Assembly (NCBI GenBank): GCA_029298735.1
Contig: JANSLP010000369.1
Location: forward strand, 1 to 30,702
Length of the DNA stretch: 30,702 bases
Direction of reading: 5' to 3'
DNA from: Ophiostoma sp. CBS 140.51
Taxonomy: Eukaryota > Ascomycota > Sordariomycetes > Ophiostomatales > Ophiostomataceae
The stretch's first letter is position 1. Each line of letters opens with the position of its first letter. The notes beneath the pieces are model-generated. The model did not search any database, was not told the DNA's origin, and saw only the letters and a program-made list of their open reading frames with translations. A program made the translations under genes and the position numbers. Below are positions 1-10,195 of the stretch, one piece after another.

Positions 1-189
1 TTTAAAAAAAAAAAAAAAAAATAGTTGAAAATATTAAATTATAATTCCCCGGTAAATATTTTGAAGCATGAAAAGCTCTTTGGCCCGAGAACAATCTCCA
101 TGCCTCAACCTAAAAGAAAAAAAAAAAAAAAGAAACGAAAACTTGAACTCCTAATGAGGGTACGTCCACAATAACAAGCTACACATGTC

Positions 190-2050
190 CGACGACACAG
201 CTAACAGCACAAATCTCCTTCTTTGCTGGCTCTTCCTTTTGGACGACGGCTACCATACCTGCAAGGGAGTTCCGTTAGAGACATTGACCGACGGACCCAA
301 TGGCACACTTGGTGTGCACCTGGACGGCAGCACCCGTGCTGCCTGTTTCCCCGCCGCGGTGAACATTGCCGCCACGTTTGGTGGCAATCTGGATGAACGC
401 ATTGGCGAAGCTCTGGCGAAGAAGCCGCAACCAAGGGCTCTCGTTGTCTTCTGGCACCCACCGTCTGTATCCAACGTCATCCTCTTGGTGGCCGGAATTT
501 CGAGACGTATAGCGAGGATCCAATGCTGAGCGGCTGGATGGCACGAAGGATGATTACCGGCGTGCAAAAGACGCGCAAAGTGGCGGCCACTATCAAGCAC
601 TTTGTAGCAAATGAACAGGAGACGGGGCGGACGACAAGTGACTCACGGGTCGGTGAGAGGGCCTTGCGTGAGATTTACCTCAAGCCGTTCGAAATGGCCA
701 TCAAGCCAGACAGTACCCCCGTGGAGGTAATGACGGCGTACAACCAACTCAATGGGACTCACTGTGACGGGAACGCCCAGTTGCTTCAAGACATTTTAGG
801 CGGTGAATGAGCATGGGAGGGTCTTGTGGACTGGGGCGGTACGAATTCTGTCTCTGGGTCGATCAATGCCGGTCAGGACCTGGAGATGCCTGGCTCGCCG
901 AGACAGAGAACTCTGCCAAGAGTGATGGAGGCCCTGAAAGCAGGTGAGATCACAGAGATAACTATCAACGGGAAAGCGCGGAGTGTTTTTGCTTTTGCCC
1001 ACCAGGTTGGAACATGGGATGAAGACGGCTCCCACGCCATCGAAAAGACCGTTGACCGACCTGAAAATCGCCAGCTGGTCCAAGAGGCTGGTGCGGGGAG
1101 CATCGTGTTGTTGAAGAACGTCAAATTTGTCTACGCCAAGGGTTTCCGCCGGTTACGACTTCAACCACCGTTGAGAAACCACGGGGTCCCAGACGAGGAC
1201 GACCTTTGTCCAGACAATACACCATCAAGTACGGTGCATGGTCTTGACGGAGAGCCGGGATTTACTCTCCTCTTCTACGATACCGATGGGAACGGCGAGA
1301 TGGCTGGAAGTTCAACGACAATTCATGGGCATCCAACTTCTTTATTTTCACCACTTGATACGCAGATTTCTGTCAACAAAGTCGTCGAGATTGTCGGTGA
1401 TTTTGTGCCAGCTGCATCTGGCAACCATTGTCTGTCGTGCTCCGGAATGGGCCCTACGCAAGTGTTTGTTGACCATACTTGCGTTTACGATCAAGAATTT
1501 CTTTTGGACGACCCCATGGAAGCACTATTTGCAGCCAATGACGAAAAAGAGGTGCGCCATCGGTTAAAAAAGGCAAGACGTATCGTTTACGTATTGTCAC
1601 TCGCTCACCAGCCGACCTTGCATAAAGGGACTGGCTATCCTCGAGGGAAATTCCGGTGCACGCTTGGGTTTCTCGCTGGAGGAAGACCGTGATGGTGATG
1701 GATATCTGATACAAGAGGCAGTTGAGGTGGCATCATCGGCCGATCTCGCCATTGTGTTTACCGGCCACGATCCGCAGACTGAAGGCCGTGATCAAAACGG
1801 CTTCCCCTCCCGCGTACGCAGGATGCGCTGGTCGAAGCTGTGGCTGCTGCTGCACTAGCAAGAAAAACTATTGTTGTCAACAGCACAGGTACACTTGTGG
1901 CTATGCCGTGGCTAGACCAAGTTGGCGCCGTGCTGCAGTCATAGTTTCTGGAGCAAGAGTGCGGCCGGGCCGTTGCAGATGTTCTGACTGGTGCTTTGAA
2001 TCCGGAAAGCCATCTGCTAGTCAGCTTCCTACTGCGGAATCTCTTCTGTA
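190..2050 (+). pseudogene. GH3 beta-glucosidase pseudogene, truncated at both ends and multiply broken
   Basis: Pieces of a family 3 glycoside hydrolase lie in order across shifting frames: LTDGPNG and AACFP near 280-350, GGRNFETYSEDP near 490-525, IKHFVANEQE near 590-620, ERALREIY near 655-680, MTAYNQLNG near 730-755, DWGGTNS near 832, a PA14-like stretch at about 1235-1640, and ADLAIVFTG, NSTGTLVAMPWLD and VADVLTGALNP between 1740 and 2015. Lesions seen: a frameshift near 418-421; TGA at 808-810 where the family has Trp; two residues missing just before the catalytic Asp of the SDW motif; a scrambled stretch near 1130-1230; frameshifts near 1650-1690 and 1800-1820; and TAG at 1942-1944, again in place of Trp. 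The N-terminal start and the C-terminal third, including the Fn3-like domain, are absent. The intact family releases glucose from beta-glucosides. This copy cannot encode an enzyme. Confidence 0.93.
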
Positions 2051-2248
2051 GATATCCGTCAGACAACAGACGTTGTGCTCATAGAGTCAACATTTAGCAA
2101 GTAGGAGGGGTGTTAAATGGGTAATAATATTACGTTTCTTTTCGTTGACAAAAATTTATTAAATCTTATGTAATATGCGTTTATGACCTGTTTCTATGTG
2201 ATTCTAAGTTTTCCTCTATCTTCCGGGCGCCGATGTTTTGATGGATAT
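2051..2248. other. Short spacer between GH3 relic and DHA2 transporter
   Basis: This AT-rich spacer holds the 3' flank of the minus-strand transporter. No gene or repeat is visible. Confidence 0.6.
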
Positions 2249-4276
2249 CTACTGCTTCTCCCTTCTCTCCTCGAGTGTAGTATCTGATGGATGTGCTAGG
2301 ACACCCTGTTCGACATCGCGATTTTTGTCTGCATCCGCCATGCCGCCCTTCTTCTGCTGCTTCTTGCGCTCTTCCAGCCAAGCCTTGGCAGCCTCTCTCT
2401 CCTTGGCGTCGTCAGCCCGTTCCAAGGAGTAATCCTTGACAAAGAACAAGCAAAGCAAGAACTGGAGGCCGGCCAAGGCAGTCATCATGTAGTACGTGAC
2501 AGAGACACCCTTGGCGTACGCGTTGAGGGCCTGTGTCTTTTGCAGAGCAGTGAGACCCATCGTGGCAATCGTCGTGGGATCCGAGATGATTTCCTGGAGC
2601 AGGTTGGACGGGAAGTTCTCGGCCGTCAGCTGGGACCGGACAATGTTGTTAACAATGGCGGCACTGGCGGCAATGGCAATGGTGGAGCCGAGCATGCGGA
2701 AGTAGTTGCGGGCACCAGTGACGACGGCCATATCGGCGCGCTCGACGGCGGCCTGAATGGCCACAAGCGTGACCTGGAGGGTCTGGCCACTGCCGAGACC
2801 GGTGAGAAGCTGGAAAACAACCAACTTCCAGGTGGCGGTGTCGGCCTTGACAGTGGTGAAGAGGCCCGAGGCGATGGTCCAGAGGCCATAGCCGACAATT
2901 AGGTTGATGCGGTAGCAGGACCACATGGACACCAAGAAGCCGGACGTAAAGGAGGTGACGATCTGGGAGACGATAAGGGGCAAGATGAGAATACCCGAGT
3001 TGAGGGCAGACTCGCCGCGGGCGACCTGGTAAAATTGGGGCAACTGCATGTGTTAGTATGAGTTCAGATATGAACTGGAAATGGAATAGGACTGGGGAGG
3101 AAAGACATACGTAGTACAGGTTGACAAATGTCATGAAGCCAGTGAGGAAGGAGGTAAAGACACACGTTGAGACGTGCATGTTGACAAAGACAGCTGGCGG
3201 GATCAGAGGCAGCTTGGCCACCTTGAGCTCGACAAAGATGAAGAGGCCAATCAAGGCCGCGCCAATTAGCAAAGGGACCAAGACGGCCGCCGATGACCAG
3301 GCATACTGCGTGCCGGCCCATGAAATGGGGATGAGTAAAGCAATCGATGCAGCAAAACCAACTAGACAGCCCCAGACATCAATCTTCTTGAGCTTTTCCT
3401 TGGCATCACCCTCGACCCGCCGCAACGGCAAAGCAAACGCGACGATGATCATGGCGACGACCGACAGCGGGATGCTAATGTAGAAACACCATCGCCACGT
3501 CGTGCGGGCCACAAAAACACCACCAAGGAGAGGACCGACAGCAGTACCAATAGCGACAACGACGCCAATGATGCCCTGGTATTTGCCACGGTCCTTGAGC
3601 GAGACGACGTCTGAAACAACAATGCTGACGACGGTGATGATGCCGCCGCCACCGATACCGGCAATGGCGCGCGAGACGATGAGCATAATCATGTTCTGGG
3701 AGACGCCGGACAGGATGCTGCCGAGCAGGAAGAGGAGGAGACAGCCGACGAGAATAACTTTGCGACCAAAGATGTCGGAGAGTCGGCCGTAAAGAGGTTG
3801 ACAGGCGGTGCTGGTGAGGAGGTAGGCGGTGCCGACCCATGACGAGATGCCGGCGTCGTGGAAGGCAGCACCGAGTGTAGGAAGGGCAGTTGCGACGCTG
3901 GACAGCAGACAATGTTAGAAATAGACGTTGATGATCTACAAATGGAGGTGACGTACATTGTTTGGTTCAGGTTCGAGCAGAGCATTGCTGTTGACAGGCC
4001 GGAGAACACAATCAGCAACTGCTTCATGGGCAGCAGGTTTGTCTGGCTATGGACAACGCCGGGCGCTGGTGGTGGTGCCTGCTGCTCGAGGTCACCCTCT
4101 GTGGCGGCATCTCGTGTTGCATCATTTCTGTCGGTGGCAGCTATGGCTGATGGTGACGTTGAAGAACTGAGGTCTGGTGATTGAGACTCGGCCCAGGTAT
4201 CTGTGTCTTGTTCTGACTGTGGTTGTTGCTCCTTCTCGTTGACTCGAGCCTCCTTCTCGCCGTACTGGGAACCCAT
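2249..4276 (-). CDS. MFS multidrug/H+ antiporter, DHA2 (14-TM) type
   Basis: Predicted plasma-membrane efflux transporter of 633 aa. The model is complement(join(2249..3043,3111..3897,3957..4276)). Both introns (67 and 59 bp) have good donors (GTATGT, GTACGT), CTAAC branch sites and CAG acceptors, and the frame is continuous. An 82-residue hydrophilic, Ser/Glu/Gln-rich N-terminus precedes the first membrane segment. LNQTIVATALPTL (from about residue 103) is the first-helix motif of DHA2 proteins. GRLSDIFGRK (about 144-153) is MFS motif A. The GIIGVVVAIGTAVGPLLGG segment matches motif C of antiporters. The C-terminal tail is charged and Lys/Glu-rich. The start is the ATG at 4276, because the upstream in-frame codon at 4321 is TTG. 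It lies downstream of and parallel to the two-cluster regulator, so it may export a substrate or product of the neighbouring enzymes. The substrate cannot be read from sequence. Confidence 0.93.
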
Positions 4277-5120
4277 TGTGGCGTTGGCAGTTGTGTAGTT
4301 TGGGCGTCCAGAATGCGCCAAGAGACTTGTGTTGTGTTAGTTGGCTGTCGATGTCGATGTCGAGTTTTGTAACTTTGGATATGGTTTGCGATTCGAGATG
4401 GTCACGTTGTGGGATTTAAGACTTAATATCGAGTATATTCAATATGCACAAGAAGAGCCTCAACCCACGGCCACGAGCTGCAAAGATGATTGTTATGTAG
4501 TCGTGACAAACGAGATCTTTCTTGTGACTTTGCACGTTGATTTGCGCGGATTCACCGGATCGGCGTATTTCTGTCCAAATGGCCGCTTTCTGCGCGTTCT
4601 CAGTCCGCGCCGACAATCAAGCTTTTTTGCCTCGTTTGCCCCATACTTTGATAACAAAAATGTATTACAAGAACCCACACTCAGCAATCTCCAAACGAGA
4701 CTCGCCGAAAGTTTGATCGGACGCGAAAGCGGCGGCCGCACAGAAAACCGCAAGCAAACCCGGTCGGTGGGTGGGCGTGGGTGTGCTCAGTGTTTTTGCA
4801 GTCGCTCTTCAGTGGTTGAAGTGGGCCCCACTTACACGGCTTGCGGCGCGTTCCCGTTTGCCGAGCGACGGCGGCCGGCAGGCGAGTGTCGCCTAAATTG
4901 ACTACATTTGCCGACGACCTTCTGGCGAGGACGACGCTGGACACGACTACGCGGGACACGTCGCCTGGAGGACAGTAAAATACAATGATGGACTTTTGAT
5001 CAATTACGTAGTCAAGTGAATCTTCCTTTAAAAAAAAAACGGTTCGTTGCAGCTACTTTGTATAAGCTACTGCATGACTGTTGTCTGGGGCATGTCTTGG
5101 GGATACCCATTGTTTCCATG
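4277..5120. other. Intergenic: DHA2 upstream region and regulator 3' flank
   Basis: These 844 bp should hold the promoter of the minus-strand transporter. An open stretch on the plus strand (about 4341-4901) has no recognisable motif and is not called. A GC-rich patch near 4728-4740 contains GCGGCCGC. No RNA gene was recognised. Confidence 0.5.
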
Positions 5121-7658
5121 CTACATGAAGTTGAATTGGCCATTAACTGGTCCGACACCAACCACTGGGCCGACAGCTCCAACTTGACCAACCGGGCCAA
5201 CGCCTCCCACGGCACCGACAGTCGGCGGCAATGACAGCACGTTTGGGAGCAGATCATCGTCCAGATTGTAGTCGACCATGGAATGCTGCACATTACCGGT
5301 CTCGCCAAACGTATGGAAAGTCCCAGCTGGAAGCATGCTGGGATCATCCCACCGCCCGGGGATTTGTGCATAGAAGCCGTCACCTTCGTAAGCAGCAGCA
5401 TGAGCCGACCACGGTGCTACGCCATAGGATGAGTAGTCTGGCAGGAGCTCGTGTAAGACAACCTCGAGACGGTCCGCAGGTGGGTTGACTGTTCTTATGC
5501 GAGCCTCTTTTTCTCGGCGAGCCTCAATGTCTTTAAGTCGGCGAAACCAGGGAAGAGGCGGCGTCTCGGGCCGAGGAGGCACCGGGGAGTTGTCGTCGAC
5601 GCTGTCTGGACTCGGTTCTTGTGGGCCGTCAAAGTGGACGGCCAGCATGCGTCGCATCTCCTTGGCGAGCAGACGGATCGAGTGGAAAAATACAGCCGTG
5701 CGGTCGACCATGTAAAGAGTGGCCTCGAGGCGTTCTCTCAGCTTTTGACGGTCGACCTCTGTACCCTCCTCGTCGACCTCGAGTTGCACACGGATGGACA
5801 AGTATATGGCGTGGGCCACGGTATGGTCATGAATAATCAGGGGCTGACTACCTCCTTTGCTCGTCTCCTCTTCGACCAGCAGGACGATGTCGGTGATGGC
5901 CTGGGCATAACGGAGACAGTTGAGACGGGTGTGCTCGACCCAGCCGGTGGGTGCATTGGTAAGGACAGCCGGGTCCAGTGACTGTGGGTATCCAGGCAGG
6001 GCCATGCTGCACAGCTCGAGATGGCACTCATTCCACCAGAGGTAAAACAGGACAATCTGACCAAGGCCGGTGGTATTCCTCGATCGATGTAAAAGACCCG
6101 AATGGAGGCGCTGTCGTGGTGGGAGAGATTCCCGGACGGCGGCGAGTTTGGCGATACTGGCGGCAAAGAAGGAAGTCGGGTCCCAAGGAGGTGCCACACC
6201 TGGTGAGCCTACGGTCGGCGAGGATGGGCTGTTGCCGCCTGTTGTGTCTACTGATGCGCCGACAGCGGCCTGAAAACACTGCTTCATGATGAATCGTGCA
6301 CCCACCAGCCGCACCCAGTTTCCCATAGCGCCCACATTCTTGTACACCCATGCTGGGACATGGCCCTCGTCGCTCTCGAGGATAGCATATGGCGTTTCAA
6401 CACTGACGTCCAACCGGTAGTTGAATCCATCACAGGGCAGTCGCAGTTTGATGGCAGACGTGGGGCAGGTGACAGTGACCGGTTGTCCATTGGATATGAA
6501 CCGGTTGATGACGTAGCAAGCAAAGAACAGCCGGCGGTCGCCCTCGGCCTCGTCAAAGGGAACAGCTCCCGACTGTGGAGGAGCTTCTCTGTGCAGCCCC
6601 AGAGTGATGGCCTGGTTCATGGCCACGGCGCCCCAGTTGTGTGCTTGGGCAAAGTGGCAGGCCTGTTGGGAGTAGATCGACAGCAAGAGGGAGACGGCAA
6701 TGGTTTCTCGGGAACATTCGCTGGCAGCCATGACTCGGTGGCCTGCATCGGCAGCCCACGCACGAGCGATCTCCTCTGGCTCGGGTGGTGTTGTAAAGCG
6801 GGCACCGACAGCACAAAGTGCCATTAGGATGCCGCGTGATATGGTGCCATCCCGGATGGCCATCAATGCACGGTCGCGGTGAAGAAATGCATTGGATCGG
6901 TAGACATGGACGTATTGAAAGAAGGCGACAGCCAGTCGTTCAAGTCGTTCTTGACTGGGAAGGGCGGTGAGGGATGCTGGAAGGGGGTTGTCATTGTAGT
7001 TGGGATCACCTGTGGAAGGATTGGAATCGGCTGATCGTGGTGGCGCATCTTTGGAGTGGGATGTCGGTGATTGTGAGCTGTTTGGCCGGAGTCGATCATA
7101 TAGAGGGGCGCCGTTAAGGCCGTCATTTCCATCGTCACGGGGAGAGAAAGACGCTTGGTCGGTGGTCTGGGATGGCCGGCGTGGACTGCATCCGTCTTCT
7201 GTTGGGGCCCGTGGTGGTGATGTGGTGACTGTGCCTGGTGTTGACGGTTCTGCCGTCCTTCGTTGCATCCATTGTTGTGCAGTCGGTGTCAATGTCCTTC
7301 GGCCGCTCCTTGGGGCCGGATATGTGCACGTATGGCCATACAGCTGGCACCGGGCACAGGTCGGTACCGTCATGGAGCACCGAGACCGGGCATAGCGACA
7401 GGTGTAGCAGGCCGGTGTGGAACGGGCTGGCCGGCGTACTTGTGTGGATATGGTCGCAGTTGGTGGATATGTTTGTGTCTGTGTCGGCTCTTCCGTCTGC
7501 CACCGACAGTCGACATCGAGATTGGCACACTTGGTGCATACCGGCCGGATCTCGTCGCACTTGACCTTGCGGGCGCGACAGGTCAGACAACCAGTCTTGA
7601 CACGCTTTCGCTTGCGTGTTGTCGGGTCGTCTCTAGAAGTCACCTGTAAGGGGCCCAT
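5121..7658 (-). CDS. Fungal transcription factor with two tandem Zn2Cys6 clusters
   Basis: Single-exon gene for an 845-aa predicted nuclear regulator. After a basic RKRKRVK stretch, the first zinc cluster uses Cys24, 27, 34, 41, 44 and 51. A second complete set, Cys84, 87, 94, 101, 104 and 111, follows after a Thr/Pro-rich linker. Both have the same spacing, CX2CX6CX6CX2CX6C. Residues from about 225 onward (FFQYVHVYRSNAF, ILMALCAVGARFT, ACHFAQAHNWGAVAMNQAI, GLHRE, RRLFFACYVINRF) match the fungal-specific transcription factor domain (Fungal_trans type). The linker at about 115-225 is Ser/Thr/Pro-rich and disordered. The last 30 residues form a Val-Gly-Pro rich repeat. Most members have one cluster, so the doubled DNA-binding region is unusual. 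It sits beside a carboxylesterase, Baeyer-Villiger monooxygenase and transporters and is the obvious candidate local regulator. The direct targets are inference. Confidence 0.95.
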   Translation of the reverse strand: MGPLQVTSRDDPTTRKRKRVKTGCLTCRARKVKCDEIRPVCTKCANLDVDCRWQTEEPTQTQTYPPTATISTQVRRPARSTPACYTCRYARSRCSMTVPTCARCQLYGHTCTYPAPRSGRRTLTPTAQQWMQRRTAEPSTPGTVTTSPPRAPTEDGCSPRRPSQTTDQASFSPRDDGNDGLNGAPLYDRLRPNSSQSPTSHSKDAPPRSADSNPSTGDPNYNDNPLPASLTALPSQERLERLAVAFFQYVHVYRSNAFLHRDRALMAIRDGTISRGILMALCAVGARFTTPPEPEEIARAWAADAGHRVMAASECSRETIAVSLLLSIYSQQACHFAQAHNWGAVAMNQAITLGLHREAPPQSGAVPFDEAEGDRRLFFACYVINRFISNGQPVTVTCPTSAIKLRLPCDGFNYRLDVSVETPYAILESDEGHVPAWVYKNVGAMGNWVRLVGARFIMKQCFQAAVGASVDTTGGNSPSSPTVGSPGVAPPWDPTSFFAASIAKLAAVRESLPPRQRLHSGLLHRSRNTTGLGQIVLFYLWWNECHLELCSMALPGYPQSLDPAVLTNAPTGWVEHTRLNCLRYAQAITDIVLLVEEETSKGGSQPLIIHDHTVAHAIYLSIRVQLEVDEEGTEVDRQKLRERLEATLYMVDRTAVFFHSIRLLAKEMRRMLAVHFDGPQEPSPDSVDDNSPVPPRPETPPLPWFRRLKDIEARREKEARIRTVNPPADRLEVVLHELLPDYSSYGVAPWSAHAAAYEGDGFYAQIPGRWDDPSMLPAGTFHTFGETGNVQHSMVDYNLDDDLLPNVLSLPPTVGAVGGVGPVGQVGAVGPVVGVGPVNGQFNFM

Positions 7659-8169
7659 GTTGACGACAGAGATGTAAAATTGGAGTCAGTCGTGTTCTGC
7701 GGTGGTGGTCGCCTCTCGAATATCGCGTGTTCGCGTGATACGTCGCCTGCCGTTGTCGTGTGTCTGTGTCCCTGCCGAAATTTAGGCGTCTGGGGGAAAG
7801 AACGAAAAGGATTCTTCATCCCACGATTTCCTGCCGAGGGGAATGGGGAACAGGGAGAAGGAACAAAAAAATCAAAGGAAAGACTGACGTCTGCCAGATA
7901 ACGAAGGGAGGGGACTCGACGTGGATGGAGACATGCGACGACTGTGGAGAAAGCCCACATGGCACTAACAAAAATCACAGGCGAGCGTCGGCTAACGTTT
8001 TTCTGCGGGGAAAATCAACAGACCACGAGTCGTCTTCCTAAAGGAGTTTGGTCTCTTCGCAGTCGGTCTTTGGCAGGACCGTTGGAAATAATTTTGGAAT
8101 GTCATTTTTGAAAATGGGTATTCTATTTTTCTACTCTGGGTTTTCTTTATCTACCTTGTCGATATGTGT
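7659..8169. other. Intergenic: regulator promoter and esterase 3' flank
   Basis: These 511 bp precede the regulator start and follow the esterase stop, both genes being on the minus strand. No convincing ORF, RNA or repeat is visible. Confidence 0.5.
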
Positions 8170-9831
8170 TTACATAGCCGGCTGTGCGTTGATATAGCTC
8201 TCCCAGAAGGCTCTCGCTTCAGGCGATGCCGTCTGCACATACTCAAAGTTACCGCCAAGCTCCAGCAGCGTGTCCGGTTTGTCGATGAGAGAAGGCCACT
8301 CTGGCACGCCCTCGGGACGGTCCTCGGGTCTCTTGCCATTGGGGTTGCCCGTTTTGACAAAGTTGGCCCACAACGTTGAGACCTTGTCGCCCAGCACGCG
8401 GTCCTCGTCAGCCCATGGCCGGATGTTGTTGGTCGTCAGCGAGTTAAAGGTGTAGGCAAACTCGGCCGAGTGGTAGGCGCCCGTCAAGGGACCCTTGCCA
8501 TTGGTATAGCCAGGCGTCTTGGGCGAGGCCAGCGGTTCAGGCTGCGTCCAGCCATGCCATGGAGGGGGTGCATGTGTGAAATAGTAGCCGTATACAGGCG
8601 ACTTGGTGTGCTTGTGGTACTCCTGAGCCCATAGAGACAGGTTTAGACGGGTGTTATCACGGGCGCTCTGGTTCCAGGCATCAAGAGGGCCCTTGCCTTC
8701 TTCTTTGTCGGCCGGCTTGTATACCTCCAAGAATTTCTCGACGAGCTCCTCGGATCCCTTGCTGTGTGTCTGGTCCGGTCCAAGACGGCCACGGGCGCTG
8801 GCCACGAAATCGTCATAGGTAAAGCGAGGCTCATTGTAGACACCGCCCTCGTCGCGGTTCTGGCCTGTGATGACGGGGACGTCATTGGGTGGGCCCTGGT
8901 CGAAGGTCTCGCTGTACTTCTTGGGGAAGACGTAACCGTCGAGAACAGCGCGGAAGAATGGCGGCGGGCCCCATCTCGTAGTGTCCCTCTTCAGAGACAT
9001 CTCGGCAATCTTGGGGATATCCTGGTAGGCACGAAGTGCGGCAATGTCAGGCAATCCGAGCTCCTTGAGCACAGCAACACCCTCATCCTCTGCCTGCTTC
9101 AATGACCGCCACGATGGGGCACCAACGGCCAGTGCGGGCTCTTTGGGCGACCGAGCGCCAGACTGGATGATAGCGCCGTGCAAAAGACTCTTAGTGAGAG
9201 GAGACAGAAGCAGAATGTGCGTCTTGGCCGAGCCACCAGACTGGCCGCTGACCGTCACCCGACAAGGATCACCACCAAACTGCGCAATGTTGTTGTGAAC
9301 CCACTTGAGGGCTTCGAGGGTATCGTAGATGCCATAGTTTCCAGATGTGTGGTTGGGGCTCTCGGCCGTCAGATCGGGGTGCGCAAAGAAGCCAAACATG
9401 CCCAGACGGAACGAGGGAACAACAACAATGACGCCCTTCTGCGCTAGACCGGTGCCGTCAAAGTTGGGGTCGGCGGCACCACCCTCGCGAAAACCACCAC
9501 CATGGATCCAAACCAGAACTGGCTTCTTCTCGTTACTCTCAGCACTCGTGTTGGGCGGCAGGAAGACGTTGAGGTACAGACAGTCCTCAGATTGCGGCCA
9601 GCCCTTCAGGATATTGACGTATCTCGGGTCAGGTGCGACCTGCGGGCAGACTGGACCAGTGACGTCGCACACCTTGACGCCCTCCCAAGGAACAACCGGC
9701 TGGGGCTCTCTCCAGCGGTTCTGGCCAAGTGGTGGTGCTGCGTAGGGCACACCCTTGTAAAGCGTGATGGATGGATCGTGCGGGCTGGCCACGCCCTGGA
9801 CGAGGCCGCCGGTGACGTGGATAGTGGACAT
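8170..9831 (-). CDS. Type-B carboxylesterase (alpha/beta hydrolase), intracellular
   Basis: A 553-aa carboxylesterase/lipase that hydrolyses carboxylic esters to acid and alcohol. The family signature EDCLYLNV is at 82-89 and the oxyanion-hole HGGGF at 110-114. The nucleophile elbow is GQSGG with Ser198; most relatives have GESAG. The acid is probably Glu328 in GQNRDEGG, and the His is His454 in GAYHSAEF. No signal peptide or membrane anchor is present, so it is predicted to be cytosolic, unlike the secreted fungal lipases of this fold. The start is the ATG at 9831; the in-frame codon further upstream at 9885 is TTG. No intron is needed. It is transcribed away from the cupin and Baeyer-Villiger genes, with which it shares a 2.1-kb region, and could cleave esters made by the monooxygenase (inference). 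A CGG-N11-CCG site lies about 175 bp upstream. Confidence 0.95.
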   Translation of the reverse strand: MSTIHVTGGLVQGVASPHDPSITLYKGVPYAAPPLGQNRWREPQPVVPWEGVKVCDVTGPVCPQVAPDPRYVNILKGWPQSEDCLYLNVFLPPNTSAESNEKKPVLVWIHGGGFREGGAADPNFDGTGLAQKGVIVVVPSFRLGMFGFFAHPDLTAESPNHTSGNYGIYDTLEALKWVHNNIAQFGGDPCRVTVSGQSGGSAKTHILLLSPLTKSLLHGAIIQSGARSPKEPALAVGAPSWRSLKQAEDEGVAVLKELGLPDIAALRAYQDIPKIAEMSLKRDTTRWGPPPFFRAVLDGYVFPKKYSETFDQGPPNDVPVITGQNRDEGGVYNEPRFTYDDFVASARGRLGPDQTHSKGSEELVEKFLEVYKPADKEEGKGPLDAWNQSARDNTRLNLSLWAQEYHKHTKSPVYGYYFTHAPPPWHGWTQPEPLASPKTPGYTNGKGPLTGAYHSAEFAYTFNSLTTNNIRPWADEDRVLGDKVSTLWANFVKTGNPNGKRPEDRPEGVPEWPSLIDKPDTLLELGGNFEYVQTASPEARAFWESYINAQPAM

Positions 9832-9997
9832 TGTCGATGAGGTGAGTTGATAGTGAGTAGGATTGAGGATGATCCAAGTCGACAAAGAGAGGTGTTTTGG
9901 AAATGTGACCTTGACAAGAGAGAGACACGATGCACGCGTTGACTTATATTTGTCGGTGTAAATACGCCCGTAAGTCTGCCAAGAGTGTCGTCATTTT

Positions 9998-10023
9998 ATT
10001 TGGCCGGTCGACATTTGGCCGGT
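9998..10023. repeat. Direct repeat of ATTTGGCCGGT
   Basis: The 11-mer ATTTGGCCGGT occurs at 9998-10008 and again at 10013-10023, separated by CGAC. Each copy carries a CCGG core, so the pair creates spaced CGG/CCG half-sites. Confidence 0.9.
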
Positions 10024-10033
10024 ATTTTAACCG
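10005..10033. promoter_or_regulatory. Candidate Zn2Cys6 binding sites: CGG-N11-CCG and CGG-N8-CCG
   Basis: CGG at 10005-10007 and CCG at 10019-10021 are spaced by 11 bases, the classic Gal4-type geometry. CGG at 10020-10022 and CCG at 10031-10033 are spaced by 8. The cluster lies 174-202 bp upstream of the esterase ATG. Zinc-cluster dimers are known to bind inverted CGG triplets. Binding by the local regulator is inferred, and such triplets also occur by chance. Confidence 0.4.
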
Positions 10034-10195
10034 CAAGTCAAACCATTTTGTCTCTCCTTGGCTTCTCTTACCCCAATTCTCGTCGGACGCGGCCAGGGCG
10101 AGGAACTCCCGGTGTCGGTCGGCAAAGTGAACAGAAGTCAACACGATGCGGGGAGTTGTGCGGGGAAGAAGAGGTGGAAACGACTGGCAGAACAT

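Noticed and set aside
4341..4901. Plus-strand open frame of about 186 codons upstream of the DHA2 transporter
   Set aside because: It has no recognisable domain, a Cys/Arg/Phe-rich composition typical of noncoding DNA, and lies in the expected promoter region.
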